DNA of 64,000 nt, from the NCBI GenBank assembly GCA_016929905.1, contig JAFGHX010000414.1, positions 1-64,000 of the forward strand, in the 5' to 3' direction. Below the pieces are notes generated by a model. The model had not been told where the DNA came from, did no database searches, and worked only from the letters and a program-made list of their open reading frames with translations. Numbering within the stretch: the first letter of the stretch is position 1; every line of letters begins with the position of its first letter. Of the stretch, positions 1-8,703 are shown piece by piece. The translations under genes were made by a program, and so were the position numbers. This stretch comes from Kiritimatiellia bacterium. GTDB lineage: Bacteria; Verrucomicrobiota; Kiritimatiellia; JAFGHX01.

Positions 1-87
1 CGACGGCTGACTGCCGGCCCCCACGGCCTCGCCTCCTGCGCGGCAAGATCGGCGGCGACGGCTGACTGCCGGCCCCCACGGCCTCGC
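1..87. repeat. 32-bp direct repeat, two copies
   Basis: A 32-base sequence beginning CGACGGCTGACTGCCGGCCC occurs at 1-32 and again, identically, at 56-87. The second copy leads into a perfect hairpin at 73-97 (arms CCCCCACGGC and GCCGTGGGGG, loop CTCGC). No coding function is visible. It may be a local duplication of a 3'-end hairpin region. Confidence 0.6.
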
Positions 88-140
88 GCCGTGGGGGAGA
101 AAGATTGGGAGAGCCGGCGCGACAGCCACCCTCTTCTCCT

Positions 141-171
141 CCTCTCCGGCCGCCCACGGCGGCCGGAGAGG
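141..171 (-). terminator. 14-bp perfect hairpin downstream of the DUF4832 gene
   Basis: Arms CCTCTCCGGCCGCC and GGCGGCCGGAGAGG enclose a three-base loop, and the hairpin starts 11 bases after the stop codon of the minus-strand gene at 182. There is no U tract after it in the direction of transcription, so it is either a 3'-end stabilising hairpin or a non-canonical terminator. A second hairpin lies at 73-97. Confidence 0.4.
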
Positions 172-181
172 GAAACCGGCG

Positions 182-1579
182 TCATGCGGTAATGTCCACG
201 GATCCGACATCGTACCACAGCCCGTCGCACGGCAAGTCGCACGCGAACTTCACGCACGGCACGCGCGAGCGCGGATGCAGCAGGGCGACTTGCAGCCGAT
301 AGGGCCCCGCCGCCATGTCCGCCGGCAGATCGAACGTCCGCTCAAAGACCTTGTGCCCCGGCAACCAGTCGCGCGTGTGGCCCGCGATTTCGAACAGGCA
401 TGCGCCCGGCTGAATCCCTGCCCCTGCCGGCCCGCCGGCAGTCGGGGTCAACCGCGCCGCGGCCGGGTACCCGTGATACGGCGGAGCCACGCCCTGGTTC
501 TCCCACACCGTATTCAACGTGAAGGCGCCGCCCGCCTTCGCCTGCGCCGACCAGCGAATGGTACGCGGCGCGATGCGGTAGCCCATGTGCCGCTGCAGGT
601 GCCGCAGAGGCGGCCAGTAGTCATCGGGCACGGGCGCGGACTTCAGGTTCACGCTGGTCACATGCCAGCGAAGGGCCTGGTCGATGATGTACGCGATATC
701 CCAACCCTCATCATGCCAGGTGTTCATCGTCCAGCAGACTTCCAGACTCACGGGTCCCCGCTTCCAGGCCTCCTCGCCCCCGGCTTCCGCCAATCGTATG
801 GGATAGCTGTCGTGCATATGGCACCAGTCCGGCGAGCGCTTGCCCATGTCCCCCCAACAATCCGCGCGCCAGCCGCACCCGTGTTCAAACGCGTATGTCA
901 ACGCCTCGCGCGCCCCGATCAGCATCACCTTGGGCGTAACCGGCCACGCATCGAGAAACAGGTCCACGCCCCGGATCCGCGTCTCGGCCGAGCCCATGTT
1001 CTTGTCCTTGCGATGCCACTCGCCCCAGTGCCCGAACATGCCCATGTCGACCATATTGATCCGCGGATCACCGTCGAACCGCGCCCCGGCCGCCCGCACC
1101 AGCTCGCCGAAATGCTTCAGATAAGCGGGGTCGTCATAGTCGGGCATCCAGTTGCCGCCCTTGGCATAGGCTTCTGCGGCCGCGCCCGACCCCGCGCCGG
1201 CTCTGTACCAATCGGGCACGGTAGTCGTCGCGTTGTGCGGCATGATGCGCAGGTCCAGCGTCTGCCCGCGCGCGGCGGCGGAGGCCGCCGCCCGTTCGAT
1301 GATCTCCAGGTTGTGCCGCCCGCGTTCGGGCGCGAGCGTCGCCCAATACCACCGGCAATACGCGAGGGTGGACTCCGGAAATTCGGCGGCCGGCGGCTGC
1401 ACCTCGCCCGGCGGCAGCGGCGGGTCTTCGGAATGGTCGAACGTTTCCGGCCCGTACTCGCTCCACTTGTACCTGCCGAAGAGCGGGTCGCCGGCGAACC
1501 GCTGGAACGTGGTCACACCCATGTGCGGATTGACCAGCACGTCCGGAACCCAATTCGGGCGATTGAGATGCAACTCCAT
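182..1579 (-). CDS. DUF4832-type glycoside-hydrolase-like protein
   Basis: Predicted protein of 465 aa with the look of the DUF4832/DUF4874 families, which pair a TIM-barrel-like domain with a C-terminal beta-sandwich and are common in polysaccharide-degrading bacteria. Residues about 20-30 (NPHMGVTTFQRF) open the barrel. The motif MGMFGHWGEWH at about 179-189 resembles the acid/base strand of clan-A glycosidases. The C-terminal third contains the WENQGVAPPYHGYP stretch typical of DUF4832. I chose the start giving MELHLNRPNW because family similarity begins there; an upstream in-frame start at 1666 adds 29 unlikely residues. Neither start has a strong ribosome-binding site, and no convincing signal peptide is seen. 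Substrate is unknown. Confidence 0.7.
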   Translation of the reverse strand: MELHLNRPNWVPDVLVNPHMGVTTFQRFAGDPLFGRYKWSEYGPETFDHSEDPPLPPGEVQPPAAEFPESTLAYCRWYWATLAPERGRHNLEIIERAAASAAARGQTLDLRIMPHNATTTVPDWYRAGAGSGAAAEAYAKGGNWMPDYDDPAYLKHFGELVRAAGARFDGDPRINMVDMGMFGHWGEWHRKDKNMGSAETRIRGVDLFLDAWPVTPKVMLIGAREALTYAFEHGCGWRADCWGDMGKRSPDWCHMHDSYPIRLAEAGGEEAWKRGPVSLEVCWTMNTWHDEGWDIAYIIDQALRWHVTSVNLKSAPVPDDYWPPLRHLQRHMGYRIAPRTIRWSAQAKAGGAFTLNTVWENQGVAPPYHGYPAAARLTPTAGGPAGAGIQPGACLFEIAGHTRDWLPGHKVFERTFDLPADMAAGPYRLQVALLHPRSRVPCVKFACDLPCDGLWYDVGSVDITA

Positions 1580-1793
1580 GGGGCCGTGATGGTAGCACGA
1601 CACACGGATAATGGAAAGGACGAGCCCGCAGTGGCTCAGGTGGGGGTGGCTCAGGACGACCGCCAAGCAGGTGCCGGCGGTCTATCCTGAGCGAAGCCAA
1701 CGGGCATACCGGCACCCCGGGCCGCGACGTGCCCTTCGCCTTTGCTGAGCGCCGGGCCGTCGCGGCCCACTCGGGCTACCCGTAGCCGCCGCC

Positions 1794-3128
1794 CTACATG
1801 AACGCCCGGATCCGCCGGAACCGGCCCTTGTTGTTCCGGGCCAGCTCACGCAGGAAGTTCTCGGTCCGGTCGTTCACGGCATAGCCGATCACGTGGATCC
1901 GGCTGCGGGACCGCCCCTTGTTGTCGCGGAATTCCACCTGCAGCATCTCAATGTGCTTGAGAATGTCTTCGTCCGAAAGCCGCGGGCGCGGCGGCGCCGA
2001 CGGGCCGCCCCCACCGCGCGACGGACCGCCGCCCCCTTCGACGACCTTCGGGCCGAGCCCCTTCTTGATGCGGCGCTCGTTCTCTTCCTGCCATGCTTCC
2101 TTTCGCTTCGCGAACTCGCGTTCCCGCCGCTCCTTCTCCCGCTCCGACTCCTGGTGCTTGTCCATGGCCTCGCGGAACTTGGCGCGCGCTTCGCGCCAGG
2201 CGGCCAGCTTCTCGGTGTACGTCTGGAGTTCGTCGCCCTCCAGCAGTTTGTACACCCAGGGCACGCCGTCGGTAATCACGAAGATCGTGTCCGCGCCCTG
2301 CTCGAAGGCGGCGTTCAGCGCCAGGTCCAGCCGTGTCGAGCCGCCCTGCCCCTTAATGCCCCATTCACCCGGCCAGTAGTTGCTGTCGCGCATGCCGAAC
2401 GGGCCTTCCAGGTTGTTGAACTGGTCGATCCACTTCTGCGCACGCGCACGCGTGTCCGGGTCCGCCAGGATCAGCTTCGGGAAACAGGTCCGCACGCCGC
2501 GCGCGAAGGCGGTCACGTTGAAGAAGGTTCCGTCGGCAATCAGCGAGACCACGTCGCGCAGCCGGAACTTCACACGCTGGTAGCCGCGCGGATACCCGCG
2601 CGAGTCCTCGCACATGCTCTCGGAAACGTCGACCAGAATCGCGATACGCTGGCTCGCGTCTTTCAACCCGAAAAAATTCACCTGCGAGGTGCCGAACCCG
2701 CCGCCGGACCCGGTGCCGAGCCCGCCGCCGATCCCGGTGCCGAACCCCGACACCCCGAACGTGGAGACCTTGGCCGAAATCGTCTGGCGTACGACCTGCG
2801 GTTGCACGTTCAGATCGGGCAGCGACAGCTCGCCCAACGCCGCGGCCGCCAGGCGCGGCTGCATCCGCGGCCGGCTGCTCTGCTTCTGCAGGTCCTGCAC
2901 CCGCACCTTCATCTCCAGCTTGCGCGGCTCGAGCGTGGGCCGGCGCGGCGCTTCGGAAATGAACGTGTGGGTGGGTTGCCGCGTCACGTGCAGCAGAATG
3001 ACGTAACCCGAAATGATCAGCAGGGACAGATGCAGCAGGAGGCTGATCGCTACCGAGCGCTTCATGCCCAGCAGGACATTGGCCCGCCCGGCGAGGATGT
3101 TTCGCAATCGACGCAGCTTGCCGTTCAT
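1794..3128 (-). CDS. Membrane-anchored von Willebrand factor A domain protein
   Basis: 444 aa. A basic N terminus is followed by a single transmembrane helix at about 26-47, a Gly-rich linker (about 125-147) and a VWA domain starting near residue 160. The MIDAS motif DVSES is present, with a later FVITDGVP strand that fits the third metal loop. A long Glu/Lys/Arg-rich, probably coiled-coil insert (about 300-360) interrupts the C-terminal half. The arrangement is an inner-membrane anchor with an exported metal-binding protein-interaction domain. GGGGGG about 9 bases before the ATG serves as ribosome-binding site. It stands alone, with about 250 bases to the next gene upstream. The partner is unknown. 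Confidence 0.75.
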   Translation of the reverse strand: MNGKLRRLRNILAGRANVLLGMKRSVAISLLLHLSLLIISGYVILLHVTRQPTHTFISEAPRRPTLEPRKLEMKVRVQDLQKQSSRPRMQPRLAAAALGELSLPDLNVQPQVVRQTISAKVSTFGVSGFGTGIGGGLGTGSGGGFGTSQVNFFGLKDASQRIAILVDVSESMCEDSRGYPRGYQRVKFRLRDVVSLIADGTFFNVTAFARGVRTCFPKLILADPDTRARAQKWIDQFNNLEGPFGMRDSNYWPGEWGIKGQGGSTRLDLALNAAFEQGADTIFVITDGVPWVYKLLEGDELQTYTEKLAAWREARAKFREAMDKHQESEREKERREREFAKRKEAWQEENERRIKKGLGPKVVEGGGGPSRGGGGPSAPPRPRLSDEDILKHIEMLQVEFRDNKGRSRSRIHVIGYAVNDRTENFLRELARNNKGRFRRIRAFM

Positions 3129-3378
3129 GGTCGGGTTCCCCCCGTCCTTTTGATTTGTCGCTCGGCCGGTCCTGCCGGCACACGAGCCGAATACGCGCCC
3201 GGCTCCCCGGCCGCACAGTCCACACCGCTACAAACGAGCCGTTCTCATGGGGTGCGCTGGGCGCCCCCTGTCGGGCAAGGAAGGCGTTTTCACCCTCCTC
3301 TCTTGTAGACTAGTGCGGGCTCGCGCCGGAATCTTAACGCGACATGTGCCTTTTTTGACCGATTTCCGGCTTTTCGGA

Positions 3379-5076
3379 TCAGGGCTGCGCGCCTTCCCCC
3401 GGCTCCGGGAACCGGTTCCCGCCCCTGAGGACCGGCTCGCGCACGGAATCCGGAATTCCATAGAACACCCCGTGCCCCTGCGTGGGGCACCCGCCGAACC
3501 GGAAGGTGTTCCGTTCGATCCGGACCCGGTGTTCGGCGCTCACGTGCTCTTTTCCGCCGTGCGACCCGATGAAGGCGTCGTTGCTGACAAATTCGTTGTC
3601 GTGGATGAACGCCGAGTATTTGCCCGGCTCGCTCTTGCCCTTGTTCATGCCGACGAAGTAAATCGCCGCCGCCCATTGCCCGGAATCCCCATAGCCGCCG
3701 TGCCGCGTCTTGGTGTAGGCGGTCAGAGCGATGATCGTGTTTTCGTAGATTTCGTTCATGGCGTTGGGGTCGTAGCAGGCCAGATTCAGCGGCGTCGCAG
3801 GCACGTAGTCCCATTCGCCGTCCGGTTGAGGCTGCACGATCTTCATGAAATTGTGGTGCACGCGGCAGTCTCTGGCGTTCCGTCCTTCGAACTTGATCCC
3901 GTGCAGCTCCACGCGCCGTTGGTGCCACTTCCCGGACTTGGCGGGCATATCGTCCAACGTCATGTGCCCCTTGGTGGAACACCAGTTGTCATAGAATTCG
4001 ATGTTCGCGTCGGTCAGGTGGACGGCCCGGCCGGTCGATGCTATACGGTTGCGAAAGATCTTGCCGTTACCCAGCCGCCCCTGAATCGCGTAACCGTTCA
4101 CGAACCGCGCGTGGTGCCGGATATCGTTGTCGAAGATCCGTACCGATTTCGAGAGCGTTTCGCCGCCGACCGTGATCCCGCGGTGACAGCCTTCGGTCAG
4201 CAGGTTGTGGTGGATGCTCAATTCGCAGGCGTTGGCGTCCACCCGCACAAGGGCGTTGCCCGGATAGTGACGGGACTCGATCTTCGTGACCGTGCTGTGA
4301 AAGTGGCAGTGATGAAGGTCCACCCGGCCCTGCGCGGAGCCCAGCAGCTTCAGCGGGTGCGCGTTCGGCCCGTGCACGTCGAGAAACAGGCCGGCCAGCT
4401 CGAGCCCGTTTGCCTTCCAGCTCGACCCGCAGGCGGCGCTGTAGTCTTTCCCGCCGTCGCCCTGGACGACGGATCCGTTCAGAATCCTCGCGTGGCGCCC
4501 GACGATGGCGATCCCGTCAACCCGCTCCGACGTGCTTGCTGCGAAGACGATTTTGTGGCCGTCCAGCTCGAGCGTCACGTCGGGCGCGGTTATCGTGAAC
4601 GCCGTTCCCTTCGCTACGATGTCCTGCCCCAGCACATAGGTCGCGCCCGGCCGGTCCAACACCAGGGGCGATCCGTCCGGCGTCGCGCTCAGCACGACAG
4701 CCCCTTCATACGCCGCTGTGCGGAACGTCCGGTCGGGCCCGCGGGTCTCCACGCCGTCGGAAACCGTAACCGTCCGAAAATGGTAGTCCCGGCCAGGTTC
4801 CAACCCCCGCACCCAATGAAGCTGCGCCCAGCGTGCCTCTTCGGTCAGCGGCGTCCGCTGCCCGTAGTCGGGCGTATCCCCATACTCGACGTAGCTTCTC
4901 GCCGCGGTGGAAATGTCCGGCGTCTGCCAATACAGAACCGCGGAAGTCTTTCCGGCATGCGCCCACACCTCGGCGAACCCCGCCTCAGCGGCCAGCGCGG
5001 TACGGGCGGCGACAACAGTGGCCGCCAAGCCTGCAACGAGGCACAACCCCATCCAACCTGCGTTTCGACAGTTCAT
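3379..5076 (-). CDS. Secreted right-handed parallel beta-helix protein
   Basis: 565 aa. A signal peptide (about 1-30, hydrophobic core GLCLVAGLAATVVAA) is followed by a fibronectin III/purple-acid-phosphatase-N-like beta-sandwich (about 33-118, with the YFRT-like DYHFRTVTVSDG stretch). A parallel beta-helix with repeated N-x-I/F rungs (for example HNLLTEG, NDIRHH, NRIAS) runs from about 130 to the end. Beta-helix proteins of this type are polysaccharide lyases, polygalacturonase-like hydrolases or binding proteins; I see no diagnostic active site. GGAGGAG precedes the ATG. It is the last gene of the GntR/beta-helix/beta-helix operon, 50 bases after the previous stop, and shares distant architecture with its neighbour. 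Confidence 0.75.
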   Translation of the reverse strand: MNCRNAGWMGLCLVAGLAATVVAARTALAAEAGFAEVWAHAGKTSAVLYWQTPDISTAARSYVEYGDTPDYGQRTPLTEEARWAQLHWVRGLEPGRDYHFRTVTVSDGVETRGPDRTFRTAAYEGAVVLSATPDGSPLVLDRPGATYVLGQDIVAKGTAFTITAPDVTLELDGHKIVFAASTSERVDGIAIVGRHARILNGSVVQGDGGKDYSAACGSSWKANGLELAGLFLDVHGPNAHPLKLLGSAQGRVDLHHCHFHSTVTKIESRHYPGNALVRVDANACELSIHHNLLTEGCHRGITVGGETLSKSVRIFDNDIRHHARFVNGYAIQGRLGNGKIFRNRIASTGRAVHLTDANIEFYDNWCSTKGHMTLDDMPAKSGKWHQRRVELHGIKFEGRNARDCRVHHNFMKIVQPQPDGEWDYVPATPLNLACYDPNAMNEIYENTIIALTAYTKTRHGGYGDSGQWAAAIYFVGMNKGKSEPGKYSAFIHDNEFVSNDAFIGSHGGKEHVSAEHRVRIERNTFRFGGCPTQGHGVFYGIPDSVREPVLRGGNRFPEPGEGAQP

Positions 5077-5126
5077 ATCAGACTCCTCCAGCTAGCGTGC
5101 GGCTGCACGCCGCTGTCTACGCGTCT

Positions 5127-7070
5127 TCAACGGGCAGACTTGCCGCTCCGTGTATGGCTGTGTCCGTCCCCACACTTCCTGATCCCGAACTCGCAGTTCA
5201 CGTACGTGTTGTCTCGAAACTCGATGTCCGTCGCCTTGGCGTTCCTGCCCTTCACGCCGAACTGATAAGGCGTGAAACCGGCCGGCGCGTCGTCCGCCTT
5301 GATGAGGGTGTTCTCGCAGATCTTCGCGTTCGACGTGTTGCCGTAGAACGTTCCGCACCAGACGGCGGGAACGTTCGAGGTGATCTTGTTTCTGTAGAAT
5401 TCACCCGCCTGCCGCGAACCGCCGAGGTAGAACGCGCAGGCCAGCGACGGCGAGTCGGGCGCGGTGTGGTTCACGACGATTTCGTTCTCATACACATGAT
5501 TCACGCCTCCGCCGACGCTCACGAACACAGCCGTAGCCACGCCCATGAAGCCTTTGTAGTTGGTGTAATGCCTGCCGGTGATCTCGAATCGATTGTGATG
5601 GATTCGGTTGCCGTGGGCGCCCCGCTCTCTCTTCTTCGCGTTGTAGTCGGTGATCCGGATCGCGTTCGTGCTGTAGTCCTCGTTCGTATACTCGCAGTTT
5701 CCGTTCGCCGTCATGATCTTGAATGTGTTTTCGTAAACCTCGCAATCCTTGGCGCGGCCCATCAGGATGCCGGACCCGATCTCCGGTTCGAACCGGTTTC
5801 GGTAGACTCTGGTGCCCCGCGCACTCCCAAGCCCGACGCTGTAGTGATTGGTCACCCTCTGCCGGTTCACGAACAGATTATCGTGTACCCGCGACTTGTC
5901 GCCGACGATGTGCAGGCAACCCTGTCCTCCGATGAATTGGCAGTGCATCACATCGGAATCCGCGCCCGAAATCGAAACCGGGCTGTCGGAGACAGAATGC
6001 CGGTTGATGATGAACGGCGTGTCGATCTCGAACCGGCAGTCCTTCACGATCCCCCTGCCCCGGTGCGACAACGCGTTGGTGTTGATGCCCGCGGCCACCA
6101 CCTTCACATTCTCCACCCGCAGCGTCACGCCGGCCGCCGTCGACTGGATACCCCAGGAGCGGATGCCCCGAAACCCGCTGCGGATGACGCCGTTCCGGAT
6201 CGTGATCGTGCCGGTGCCCGACACCTTGGGCAGTCCGTCGCGCGGTGTGCTGTATGTGCCCGGCTCGGTGTAGTCAAAGAAGGCGCAGGCGTCGCCCGAC
6301 CACACGCAGCGGTGATAGGCCCAGGGATACGTCTTCTCGATGATCGAGACGCCCACATCCATCGCCGGACGAATGTCGACCTGGTCGATCAGACAGACAC
6401 GGTCCCCCGTGTTCTTCACCCGTATGCGATAGCGGCCCGCCGCCTGCCCGTACATGAGCGCGAAGGTCACCCCGCCGCCGAGACGGGGCGCGCAGGTCTG
6501 CGGACAGGTCTGGCGCACCTTGTCCTGCCACTTGAATTCGCATGTCACGGGCCGGCCGCCTTCCGCCTCAATCGAGATGTGTACCTGCATCTTCTGCGAC
6601 AGGACCCCGCACATTCCGTAGTAGGCGCGATCGGCGACCGGCAGATTCACATACGGGGAAACGATCTCCTCCCCCACGGGCAGACTCAGGATCTTCTCGC
6701 CTATGAAGGGCTTCACCTTCGCCGTGTCCTCCACCTTCGCACCCGGCGCCCCGGTCAAGTCCCAGTGCTTGGTTCCCTCCTCAAAGCCGTAGTTGGGCAC
6801 GTGCTCGTAGCCGCCCGCCGCGTAGGTCAGCGTGTAGCCGTTGAGATCCAACGTCACATCCTTGCCCAGAAAGACCGGACTCGTCGCGCTGCTCACGTCG
6901 GCCGTCAGGACGTACGTCGTGTTCGGCTGCGCATAAACACCGGGCCCGCCGACCGGCACTTCGCCCGGCCGCACGTCGCGGTGCGGCGTTGCGGCATATT
7001 CCGCAAAAAGCGGATGCGACAAGACCGCCATCGCCGCACAGAGAACAAGTGTCCATGTGAATGTTTTCAT
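5127..7070 (-). CDS. Secreted beta-helix protein with carbohydrate-binding-like insert
   Basis: 647 aa. Signal peptide at about 1-23 (MKTFTWTLVLCAAMAVLSHP). The first part has the motif DVTLDLNGYTLTY, typical of the entry strand of parallel beta-helix proteins. A jelly-roll-like insert follows (about 75-200, starting YGFEEGTKHWDLTG), then the main beta-helix with many asparagine-rich rungs (HNLFVNR, NRFEPEIG, NTFKIM). The ATG at 7070 is chosen because AAGGAG lies 6 bases upstream and a signal peptide follows directly; longer readings begin inside the regulator gene. It follows the GntR gene by 43 bases, so the regulator probably controls it. Likely a polysaccharide-active enzyme; substrate unknown. 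Confidence 0.78.
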   Translation of the reverse strand: MKTFTWTLVLCAAMAVLSHPLFAEYAATPHRDVRPGEVPVGGPGVYAQPNTTYVLTADVSSATSPVFLGKDVTLDLNGYTLTYAAGGYEHVPNYGFEEGTKHWDLTGAPGAKVEDTAKVKPFIGEKILSLPVGEEIVSPYVNLPVADRAYYGMCGVLSQKMQVHISIEAEGGRPVTCEFKWQDKVRQTCPQTCAPRLGGGVTFALMYGQAAGRYRIRVKNTGDRVCLIDQVDIRPAMDVGVSIIEKTYPWAYHRCVWSGDACAFFDYTEPGTYSTPRDGLPKVSGTGTITIRNGVIRSGFRGIRSWGIQSTAAGVTLRVENVKVVAAGINTNALSHRGRGIVKDCRFEIDTPFIINRHSVSDSPVSISGADSDVMHCQFIGGQGCLHIVGDKSRVHDNLFVNRQRVTNHYSVGLGSARGTRVYRNRFEPEIGSGILMGRAKDCEVYENTFKIMTANGNCEYTNEDYSTNAIRITDYNAKKRERGAHGNRIHHNRFEITGRHYTNYKGFMGVATAVFVSVGGGVNHVYENEIVVNHTAPDSPSLACAFYLGGSRQAGEFYRNKITSNVPAVWCGTFYGNTSNAKICENTLIKADDAPAGFTPYQFGVKGRNAKATDIEFRDNTYVNCEFGIRKCGDGHSHTRSGKSAR

Positions 7071-7113
7071 ACGTGGCTCCTTGAATGCTTGGGGGCCTGG
7101 CTTGCGTTCCGGT

Positions 7114-8181
7114 TCAGTCCGACTCAACCCGCTGTCCCTTGACGGCAACCGTACACGGCGCACTCGCCTCCCCGCGCAGGCGCCTGTCCAGAATGTCGGC
7201 GGCGACTTCACCCAGCCGGGCTGCGTCGACACCATAGTCGACCGTGCCCGCACTGCCGGCCGGTGAGAGGGCGATGCCGCCAACAAGCGGCTCCTCAACT
7301 CTCGGCTCACTTCTGAGAAGCCCCAGCAGCAGGCCGCCGTAGTGTCCGCCGATGGCGAAGAAGACTGCGTCGGCTCGGGCTTCGACAAGTGTGTGCACAA
7401 GCTCAACGGACGCCCGGAATCTTGCCGAAGGCTGCAGGACCCACCCGTCCTCCAGCGCGATTCCTGCCTCCTCCAGCGCACGGCGATATCCCGCGAGGCG
7501 ACCGGCGTCGTTCAGCCGCTCGGCTTCTCCCATCCCGAAGTACAGAATGCGGCTCGCGCCGCGCTGAATCAGGTCCGTCACCACGGTGAACGCCGCGTGT
7601 TCGTTGTCGACGTACACGAAATCGGCATCCGTGCGGATGGGCGGCACGTCCAGCACGAGCGGCGGAAGCCGTGCCATCGTCTTCAGGTGGTCGATTATCT
7701 CCGCGCGATCGGCCGGTAACGGACCGAGCAATGCAACGGCGTCGACCGGACCGGACAAGACATCGTCGGGACCCAGCATGGATATCTCCGGCGCGAACCC
7801 GCGCCGGCGAAGCCCACTGTTCAGTCCTCGCAGGATGCCGGCTTGAAACGCGTCCTGCCCGGACGCGTGGGGCGCCATCATGCCCACCCGGATGGCACGT
7901 ATCCCCGCATGGCCGGAAACAAACGTGCCTAGCCGTGCCCGTCGGTACAACAGCCCTGCGTCCACCAGAGGGGCAATAGCGTTCTTCACCGTCACGGTGC
8001 TGATGCCGAGACGCTCGCACAGCCGCGGCTCGGGCGGCAGGCGATAACCGGGCCCCAATGTGCCCGAGGCAATGCCCTGCTGAATGGCTGTGCGAAGCTG
8101 CACATACAGCGGCACGTCCGACTCCCGGTTCAGTCGAAACAGGGAAACGGGTATGTCCCTCACCTCTTTGTCTGCCACCAT
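7114..8181 (-). CDS. GntR-family regulator with LacI-type effector domain
   Basis: 355 aa. Winged helix-turn-helix at about 15-88 (VPLYVQLRTAIQQGIASG, then LPPEPRLCERLGISTVTVKN), followed by a periplasmic-binding-protein-like effector domain (about 95-355, with the GPVDAVALLGP and YFGMGEAERL strands seen in LacI/GntR hybrids). Such proteins bind a sugar ligand and derepress adjacent catabolic genes. The ATG at 8181 is preferred over the GTG at 8190 because AGGTGG sits 5 bases before it. It is the first gene of an operon with two secreted beta-helix proteins and is read from the strong promoter at 8223-8250. Confidence 0.85.
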   Translation of the reverse strand: MVADKEVRDIPVSLFRLNRESDVPLYVQLRTAIQQGIASGTLGPGYRLPPEPRLCERLGISTVTVKNAIAPLVDAGLLYRRARLGTFVSGHAGIRAIRVGMMAPHASGQDAFQAGILRGLNSGLRRRGFAPEISMLGPDDVLSGPVDAVALLGPLPADRAEIIDHLKTMARLPPLVLDVPPIRTDADFVYVDNEHAAFTVVTDLIQRGASRILYFGMGEAERLNDAGRLAGYRRALEEAGIALEDGWVLQPSARFRASVELVHTLVEARADAVFFAIGGHYGGLLLGLLRSEPRVEEPLVGGIALSPAGSAGTVDYGVDAARLGEVAADILDRRLRGEASAPCTVAVKGQRVESD

Positions 8182-8222
8182 ATCTCCCACCTTTTCTTAC
8201 ATTGTCACCCGCTCGCTCTTAT

Positions 8223-8250
8223 ATTATATAATCATTATACTGATTGTCAA
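8223..8250 (-). promoter_or_regulatory. Near-perfect sigma70 promoter
   Basis: On the minus strand TTGACA (8245-8250) and TATAAT (8223-8228) are both full consensus hexamers, separated by 16 bases. They lie in an AT-rich island (8216-8262) that contrasts with the GC-rich surroundings. Transcription would start near 8216, about 35 bases before the GntR start codon. A consensus promoter in front of a repressor-type gene suggests control by repression. Confidence 0.8.
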
Positions 8251-8703
8251 GTATCCTTGCTGTCATTTTCTTGGATTCTCTTGACGGAGCAAGGACGGGA
8301 GAATTCGCGGTTCATAATCGCACTCGTAAGCGCGGGTCCGGGGGCGGAGCGGGGTCTGGCTCCGCCATGACTTCGCTCTCGTGCCTCGTGGCTTCGTCGG
8401 ACACGGCCGGGATTGGGGATCAGCAGCATGGCCGCGCGATTCCAACGCTGCGGCGGACTCCGGCGGCAAGCCTCGCCCGGCCACAGTGCCTCGCGCCCGA
8501 ATGCCTCACGTCCGCCGAATACGTCCGCGTCGATGATCTGCGGGAACATGGACACGCCCCATCAGCCCGGCCGGTCCTTGGCTCCCCGCCCGCCGGGAGC
8601 GTGGCCTCGATGCCCTGCGCGGCCGGCACGTCTGGCGACGGGCGTGCTGCGACCCGCCTTCTCACTTGACAGCCGACATCCGACGCTCGACACTGCACGC
8701 ACG
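8251..8703. other. Intergenic region, divergent promoters
   Basis: About 450 bases between the minus-strand GntR operon and the plus-strand radical SAM gene. Apart from the promoter at its left edge I see one hairpin, 8343-8366 (GGCGGAGC and GCTCCGCC), and a TTGACA at 8667-8672 with no acceptable -10 box. No protein-coding stretch here resembles a known family. Confidence 0.4.
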